A stretch of 24,220 nt of DNA, from assembly GCA_947476855.1 (NCBI GenBank), contig CANJSR010000015.1:1-24220 (forward strand), read 5' to 3'. Of this stretch, positions 19,919-24,220 are shown one piece after another (within the stretch, counting starts at the first letter, position 1; each line of letters starts with the position of its first letter). The DNA is from Acetobacteraceae bacterium (GTDB lineage: Bacteria; Pseudomonadota; Alphaproteobacteria; Acetobacterales; Acetobacteraceae). Below the pieces are notes generated by a model that was not told the DNA's origin, ran no database searches, and saw only the letters and a program-made list of their open reading frames with translations. A program made the position numbers and the translations under genes.

Positions 19919-22516
19919 TCAGCGAAACAATTGGCGGAACAGGGTGTTCGGATCGGGCAGGCGGGGCTTCTGCTGCGGTTGGGCCTGCGGTTGCGCGGGT
20001 GCCGGCCTGGCCTGCTCCGCCGAAGGCGGCGCCGCCTGCCCGCCGCGGGCCAGCGCCAGGGCCGCCGGACAGGCATTCGCGTCGTTGCCCACGCGGTCGG
20101 TGCCGAACAGCCCGCCCAGCGCCGCGTTCAACTGCTTGTCGCCGCCGATCACGATGCCGGCGAGCGTGCCGATATTGGCCTCGGCCGCGCCGGAGGCGTC
20201 GACATCGACCCGCGGGGCGCGCAGCGATCCCACGACCTTGACCGGGACACGGAACCCGGTCCCGCCCATCCGCCCCTGCGGGCGCAGCAGCAGGTCCATC
20301 GTTTCGTCCCGCAAATTGATTGACCCGCCGCCATCGGCGGTCAGCAGGCTGGAACTCAGCAGCATGGTCCGCGCCCGCGCCACCCCGTCGCGCGCGTCGA
20401 AGCGGACGGCGATGCAGCGGATATCGGCCGTCCCGCCGCTCCTGCCCAGCAGGTCCAGCAGCGCCAGGTCCTTCGAGACCTTACCGACCGACCCGCCCAG
20501 GATCTTGGTGTCGATCGTGCCGCCGGCCATGGCGACGCCGACCATGCCGGACAGGCTCGCCGCGATGGCGCGGGGAGTGTGGCCCGAGCCGGTCAGGTCC
20601 AGCCGCATCTCCACCTGCCCGGCCGCGGCCTGCCGCACGCCCATCGCCGCCAACAGGGTCCGCAGCGTGATGCCGGGGGAATGCGCGGTCAGGTGCACGC
20701 GCGGTTCGGCCTGCGTGGCATCGGCGGTCAGGGTGGCGGTCATCCGCCCCTCCGGCGCCTGGGCCGAGAACGGGTCGAGCCGCAGCTTGCCGCCGTCGAT
20801 CACCAGATGGGCGTCGATGGCGCGGTAGTCGGCCTTGTCGAAGCGCAGGGTCCCGACTTTCACGCGCAGGTCGGCGTCGACCTGCCGCAGCAGGCCGAAG
20901 GAGATCGGATCGTCCGGGATCAGCCGGTCGGAACGGGCGGCCTTGACCGGCGGCGGCGCGGGCTGGCCCGGGGCCGATGCAGGAGCGGGGGCCGCCTCGG
21001 CCTGTTCCAGCAGCGCGAGCAGGGCATCGGCGTCGATTTTCTCCGACCGCAGCGCGGCGGTCAGCGACATCGGGGTGGCCATGCCGACGCCGAGGTCCCC
21101 GGCCAGGTCGGCCTGCGGCAGTGTCAGGCGCATGTCCTTCAGCATCGCGCCCTTCAGCAACCCGCCGTCGCCATCGACCAGCCGTCCCTGGAAGGCGATC
21201 GTCTTCAGCGGCGGCAAGGGGCGGCGGGCGAGGGGGGACAGTTCCGCCAGATCGGGGATGCGCGCGGTGAGGTCGATCGCCACCCCGGCCAGGTCGGAGG
21301 GGCGGGCGACGCTGCCCTTGGCGGTGATCACGGTGCCTCCCGCGGTGACGCGCAGGTCGATCGGCAGGGCGGCGGTGCCCGGCTTGTCGAAGCCCGGATG
21401 GCCCAGCGTGCCGGCGATCGTCAGCGGCATCGCGTCCAGGCGGGCGGCGATGGACAGCGTGATCGGCTGGGCGACGGCGGGGGCGGCGATGTCGAGCTTC
21501 TCGATCCGCAGCCCGCCCGTCTCGATCGGCAGGCTGACCGCGCCGGTGCGCAGGGTCAGGCCGGTGATCGCCGGCAACGGGCCGGCTTCATCGGTGACGC
21601 GGGCGGACAGCGCGATGTCGCGGCCGGCCGGGACGGCCTTTGTATCGACGATCCCCGGCGGCAGCAGCGCGACCAGGGCGGCCGAATCCGGGATGCTGGC
21701 GCTGACCGCCATGACATAGCCCTTGCCTTTGGCCGGGTCGGTGATCGTGCCCTCGGCCGAGAAGGTCGCGGTGCCGGCGGCGACGGCCAGCTTCACCGGC
21801 ATCGGCGTGCGGTCGGCTTCGCGCAGCAGGCGGGCGAGGGAGCCGGTTTCCGCCTTGATCGACAGCGGTGCGTTGTTCACCCGCAGGTCGGCGGCGATGG
21901 CCATCGGGGACTGGCCCGTATCGGACCGGACCGAGAGCTTTGGCAGGCTGACCGTGATCGTCCGGCCCGAGGCGCCGTCCCGCCAGACCAGCATGCCGTC
22001 CTTGATCTCGGCCGCGGCGATGTGGGCAAACAGTTCGGGCTTCTGGGTTCCGGTGGAGGCATTGTTGCCGGCCTGGGCGGGTTTCACCGCCGGCGTCATC
22101 TCCCAGTTCGGCTCCCCCTTGGCGTTGGTTTCCAGCACGATGTCGGGGCCGACCAGGACCAGCCGCTCGATCTCGATCCGGCGCGACAGCAGCGGGATCA
22201 GGCCGAGGCGCAGTTCCAGCGAATGCAGCGTCGCCATGTTGGGCCGGCTGAACCCCGGCGGGTTGGACAGCGCGACGTCATGCACCTCCACCGTCGGCCA
22301 CAGCGACGGTTTCAGCCCGATGGCGCCGTTCAGGGCCAGCTCGCGCCCCGTCGCTTCGCGTACCGCGTCGCGGATGCGGGGCTTCAGCGTGTTGGGATCG
22401 AAGGTCGCGATCACCGTCGCCACACCGCCGACGGCGACGACGACCACCGCGCCGAGGACGATCAGGGCGGTGCGGAGGCGGCTTTTCTTCTTGGGGGGAG
22501 GGGTCGTTTCCGTCAT
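19919..22516 (-). CDS. AsmA-family protein
   Basis: The 865-residue protein has a short basic cytoplasmic start, one N-terminal membrane segment (TALIVLGAVVVVAVGGVATV, about 15-34), and then the AsmA opening ATFDPNTLKPRIRDAVREAT (about 37-56). GRELALNGAIGLKPSLWPTV, LSNPPGFSRPNMATLHSLEL and RLGLIPLLSRRIEIERLVL follow, all typical of the AsmA N-domain. The C-terminal part contains the AsmA_2-like SLSGMVGVAMAGGTIDTKIL, then a Pro/Ala/Gln-rich tail (AQPQAQPQQKPRLPDP). Family members are large periplasmic proteins built from repeating beta-grooves and are implicated in phospholipid transport to, or assembly of, the outer membrane. The start ATG overlaps the upstream pseudouridine-synthase stop (ATGA at 22513-22516). 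Confidence 0.93.
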   Translation of the reverse strand: MTETTPPPKKKSRLRTALIVLGAVVVVAVGGVATVIATFDPNTLKPRIRDAVREATGRELALNGAIGLKPSLWPTVEVHDVALSNPPGFSRPNMATLHSLELRLGLIPLLSRRIEIERLVLVGPDIVLETNAKGEPNWEMTPAVKPAQAGNNASTGTQKPELFAHIAAAEIKDGMLVWRDGASGRTITVSLPKLSVRSDTGQSPMAIAADLRVNNAPLSIKAETGSLARLLREADRTPMPVKLAVAAGTATFSAEGTITDPAKGKGYVMAVSASIPDSAALVALLPPGIVDTKAVPAGRDIALSARVTDEAGPLPAITGLTLRTGAVSLPIETGGLRIEKLDIAAPAVAQPITLSIAARLDAMPLTIAGTLGHPGFDKPGTAALPIDLRVTAGGTVITAKGSVARPSDLAGVAIDLTARIPDLAELSPLARRPLPPLKTIAFQGRLVDGDGGLLKGAMLKDMRLTLPQADLAGDLGVGMATPMSLTAALRSEKIDADALLALLEQAEAAPAPASAPGQPAPPPVKAARSDRLIPDDPISFGLLRQVDADLRVKVGTLRFDKADYRAIDAHLVIDGGKLRLDPFSAQAPEGRMTATLTADATQAEPRVHLTAHSPGITLRTLLAAMGVRQAAAGQVEMRLDLTGSGHTPRAIAASLSGMVGVAMAGGTIDTKILGGSVGKVSKDLALLDLLGRSGGTADIRCIAVRFDARDGVARARTMLLSSSLLTADGGGSINLRDETMDLLLRPQGRMGGTGFRVPVKVVGSLRAPRVDVDASGAAEANIGTLAGIVIGGDKQLNAALGGLFGTDRVGNDANACPAALALARGGQAAPPSAEQARPAPAQPQAQPQQKPRLPDPNTLFRQLFR

Positions 22517-23529
22517 CTTGCCTCGCGTCGGGGCTTGTTCGCGGCCGGGGCGTGGAAGCCCAGCGTGTCGAAGGTTTCCTGAATATGGGGCGGCAGATCG
22601 GCCTCGACCAGCAGGGTGCCGCCGGCCGGATGCGGCAGGCGCAGCGCGCGGGCGTGCAGATGCAGCTTGGTCGACAGCCCTTCGATCTGGGCGGAGAAGG
22701 CGTTGTTCTGGTCGGGTTCGTGATACTTCGTGTCACCGAGGATCGGCGCGCGGATGGCCACGCAATGGACGCGCAGCTGGTGCGTCCGCCCGGTCACCGG
22801 TTGCAGTTCCAGCCAGGCGAGCTTCTGCGCGGCATGGTCGAGCGTGCGGAAATCGGTGACCGCGCGCGCAGCCTCGGGGTCCGAGCGGTCGGCCGGCATG
22901 GTGCGTTCCCCGCGCAGCCCGCCGATCCGCTTGAGCGGGAGGTCGATGCGGCCCTCGACCGGGACGGGGCGGCCGGCGACGACGGCCCAGTAGGTCTTCT
23001 CCATGTCCCGGCTGCGGAACGCCGAGGCGAGCTTGGCGGCCACGCCCGGGGTGCGTGCGAGGACCAGCACGCCGGTGGTGTCGCGATCGAGCCGATGGAC
23101 CAGCCGTGGCCGGTCCGACGAGCCGAACCGCAGCGCGTCCAGCATCCCGTCCAGATGCCGGGTGATGCCCGGGCCGCCCTGCACCGGCAGGCCATAGGGC
23201 TTGTTCAGCACGATCACCTGGTCATCGCGGTAGATCACCGCCTTCTGGAGGTCGTTGGCCTCCGACGGGTCGACGCGGATTTCCGGCTTCGCCTCGGGCG
23301 GGGTGACGGCGGGCAAGGGGGGCACGCGGATATCCTGGCCGGGGGCGAGCCGGGTGGAGGTCTCGGCCCGGTGCCCATCCACGCGCACCTGTCCGGTGCG
23401 GCAGAGTTTCTGGATGGCGCTTTGCGGCACGCCGGGGAAATGGCGGCGGAACCAGCGGTCGAGGCGGATATCGGCCTCATCGTCGGTCACGGTGCGGGTC
23501 TGGACGGTCATGCGGGGGCTATAGTGCAT
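22513..23529 (-). CDS. RluA/RluC-family pseudouridine synthase
   Basis: The product is 338 residues from the ATG at 23529, or 332 from the ATG at 23511 (MTVQTRTVT), which fits the family better; neither has a strong ribosome binding site. An N-terminal S4 RNA-binding domain (IRLDRWFRRHFPGVPQSAIQ...GQVRVDG, 21-52) is followed by the catalytic domain. This includes VLNKPYGLPVQGG and the HRLDRDTTG motif with catalytic Asp148 (numbered from 23529), then ARTPGVAAKL and the RTHQLRVH motif. It isomerises uridines in 23S rRNA or tRNA; RluC versus RluD or RluA cannot be settled by eye, though S4 plus HRLDRDTTG favours the RluC/RluD type. It is the first gene of the minus-strand operon. Confidence 0.93.
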   Translation of the reverse strand: MHYSPRMTVQTRTVTDDEADIRLDRWFRRHFPGVPQSAIQKLCRTGQVRVDGHRAETSTRLAPGQDIRVPPLPAVTPPEAKPEIRVDPSEANDLQKAVIYRDDQVIVLNKPYGLPVQGGPGITRHLDGMLDALRFGSSDRPRLVHRLDRDTTGVLVLARTPGVAAKLASAFRSRDMEKTYWAVVAGRPVPVEGRIDLPLKRIGGLRGERTMPADRSDPEAARAVTDFRTLDHAAQKLAWLELQPVTGRTHQLRVHCVAIRAPILGDTKYHEPDQNNAFSAQIEGLSTKLHLHARALRLPHPAGGTLLVEADLPPHIQETFDTLGFHAPAANKPRREAR

Positions 23530-23568
23530 TCCGCGTTCGGGCGCAGCATGTGGATGCGGGGCGCATGC

Positions 23569-23612
23569 TTGCCAAAATGGACAATTTATCCATATTGGAC
23601 GCAGGAGGCCCC
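23569..23612 (+). promoter_or_regulatory. toxin-antitoxin promoter with embedded palindromic operator
   Basis: A candidate sigma-70 promoter reads TTGCCA (23569-23574), a 16-bp spacer, CATATT (23591-23596). The 17-bp sequence ATGGACAATTTATCCAT (23577-23593) is a palindrome with seven of eight base pairs matched, sitting between the two boxes and touching the -10. An AGGAGG ribosome binding site follows, four bases before the antitoxin ATG. This arrangement suits autorepression by the antitoxin/toxin complex. Confidence 0.7.
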
Positions 23613-23864
23613 ATGCGTACCATCTCCGCCACCGAAGCCAAACAGAACCTCGGCGCCCTGCTGGACACCGCCCAGCACGAACCCGTCGTGATCCGCCGGC
23701 ACGACCGCGATGTGGCCGTTATTCTCTCGCCAAGGGAATACGACCGTCTGCGCGCGATCAACCTGGCCGAGTTCGACCAGTTCTGCGACCGCATTGGCGC
23801 GCGCGCCGCCGAACAGGGGCTGACCGAGGAGAAACTGGCGGCGCTGCTGGATGACGACGCCTAG
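23613..23864 (+). CDS. Phd/YefM-family antitoxin
   Basis: The start at 23613 is set by AGGAGG four bases upstream and by the family opening MRTISATEAKQNLGALLDTA. The 83-residue protein shows the Phd/YefM DNA-binding N-domain: A-x-E-A-K-x-x-L-G, then EPVVIRRHDRDVAVILSPREY (the family's P-v-x-I-x-r-x-x-r-x-v-a-V-L/I-s-x-x-e-Y), and an acidic C-terminal tail (LTEEKLAALLDDDA) for toxin binding. An upstream in-frame ATG at 23550 lies before the promoter palindrome and is unlikely. The gene overlaps the PIN toxin by 14 bp. It should neutralise the toxin and repress its own promoter through the palindrome. Confidence 0.92.
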   Translation: MRTISATEAKQNLGALLDTAQHEPVVIRRHDRDVAVILSPREYDRLRAINLAEFDQFCDRIGARAAEQGLTEEKLAALLDDDA

Positions 23865-24220
23865 TCGCCGTGTCGTCCTCGACACCAACGTCCTGATCAG
23901 CCGCCTGCTGGCCCCGCGTTCGACGGCGGCCTTGGCGGTGCGGCTGGCGACCGACCGGGACAGGGTGCTGGCGTCGGATGCGACTTTGTCCGAGCTGGCC
24001 GACGTCCTCGCCCGTCCGAAGTTCGATCCCTATGTGTCGATTGAGGAACGGCGCGCCTTCCTGCGCCTGTTCGCCCGCGTCGCCGAACAGGTGGCCATCC
24101 TCCGTCCGATCCGCGCCTGCCGGGACCCGCGTGACGACAAGTTCCTGGAACTGGCGGTGAATGGCGGGGCGGCGGTGATCGTGACCGGGGACGCCGACCT
24201 GCTGGTGCTGGATCCTTTCC
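23851..24220 (+). CDS. PIN-domain toxin (partial, cut by window end)
   Basis: From the ATG at 23851, inside the antitoxin's last codons, the frame stays open for 123 codons to the window end. The PIN nuclease acidic residues are visible: VVLDTNVLISRLL (first Asp and Asn), the Glu in TLSELADVLARPKF, RDPRDDKFLELA (third acidic site) and VTGDADLLVL (fourth). This is the PIN toxin type with the DPxDDxFLxxA motif, an endoribonuclease thought to cut tRNA or mRNA and released when its Phd/YefM partner is degraded. The usual length is about 135-145 residues, so only the C-terminal end is missing. No ribosome binding site of its own is evident, so translation is probably coupled to the antitoxin. Confidence 0.92.
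   Translation, partial: MTTPSRRVVLDTNVLISRLLAPRSTAALAVRLATDRDRVLASDATLSELADVLARPKFDPYVSIEERRAFLRLFARVAEQVAILRPIRACRDPRDDKFLELAVNGGAAVIVTGDADLLVLDPF

Noticed and set aside
18371..20828. Plus-strand open frames of 576-650 codons
   Set aside because: Shadows of the ATP-grasp-like, ATP12 and AsmA genes; highly basic, with no motifs.
20579..22582. Long plus-strand open frame (667 codons)
   Set aside because: It is antisense to the AsmA-like gene; its composition is Arg/Gly/Gln-rich with no recognisable fold.
23550..23612. Upstream in-frame start for the antitoxin
   Set aside because: It would lie upstream of the promoter palindrome; the ATG at 23613 has AGGAGG and the family's usual first residues.

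Overview
This is a GC-rich (roughly two-thirds G+C by eye) alphaproteobacterial chromosome segment. The best taxonomic clue is an ATP12-type F1-ATPase assembly chaperone, a family found in alphaproteobacteria and mitochondria. The overall style fits Rhodospirillales/Acetobacteraceae, but that placement is inference.

Left part (1-8.4 kb). A minus-strand alpha/beta hydrolase with Ala instead of Ser at the nucleophile elbow is divergent from a tightly overlapping plus-strand trio: two half-size chromate-transporter (CHR) proteins and an M28-peptidase-like protein with degraded metal ligands. A large palindromic repeat and a TauD/TfdA dioxygenase remnant follow. An AraC-type regulator is then divergent from a two-gene unit encoding an outer-membrane beta-barrel protein and a large exported arylsulfatase. 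The sulfatase ends at a 12-bp hairpin shared with the convergent next gene.

Middle part (8.4-14.45 kb). An eight-CxxCH multiheme cytochrome c with HEAT-like and TPR regions (copy A) is followed by a gene graveyard: an IS5-type transposase fragment, an IS3 OrfA fragment, a lower-GC SAM methyltransferase frameshifted at an A7 run, a mandelate-racemase/enolase-superfamily fragment, and a second, decayed copy of the cytochrome 5' half (copy B). Copy B has lost 136 bp and 140 bp, each exactly between short direct repeats. The region ends at a tRNA-Ser(UGA) gene whose 3' end faces the graveyard, so this looks like an accessory region beside a tRNA.

Right part (14.5-24.2 kb). This part is orderly. 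A GMC-family dehydrogenase is divergent from a HpcH/HpaI-type aldolase, and a second copy of the palindromic repeat follows. A long minus-strand gene string then runs RluA/RluC-type pseudouridine synthase > AsmA-like protein > ATP12 chaperone > possible ATP-grasp protein > phytanoyl-CoA-dioxygenase-like protein. The window closes with a plus-strand Phd/YefM antitoxin and PIN toxin pair. The pair overlaps by 14 bp, has a 17-bp palindrome between its candidate -35 and -10 boxes, and the toxin is cut by the window edge.

No CRISPR array, rRNA or complete mobile element was seen. The most interesting items are the catalytic-site-altered hydrolase and peptidase, the AraC/barrel/sulfatase/multiheme locus, the decayed cytochrome duplicate, and the cruciform repeat.
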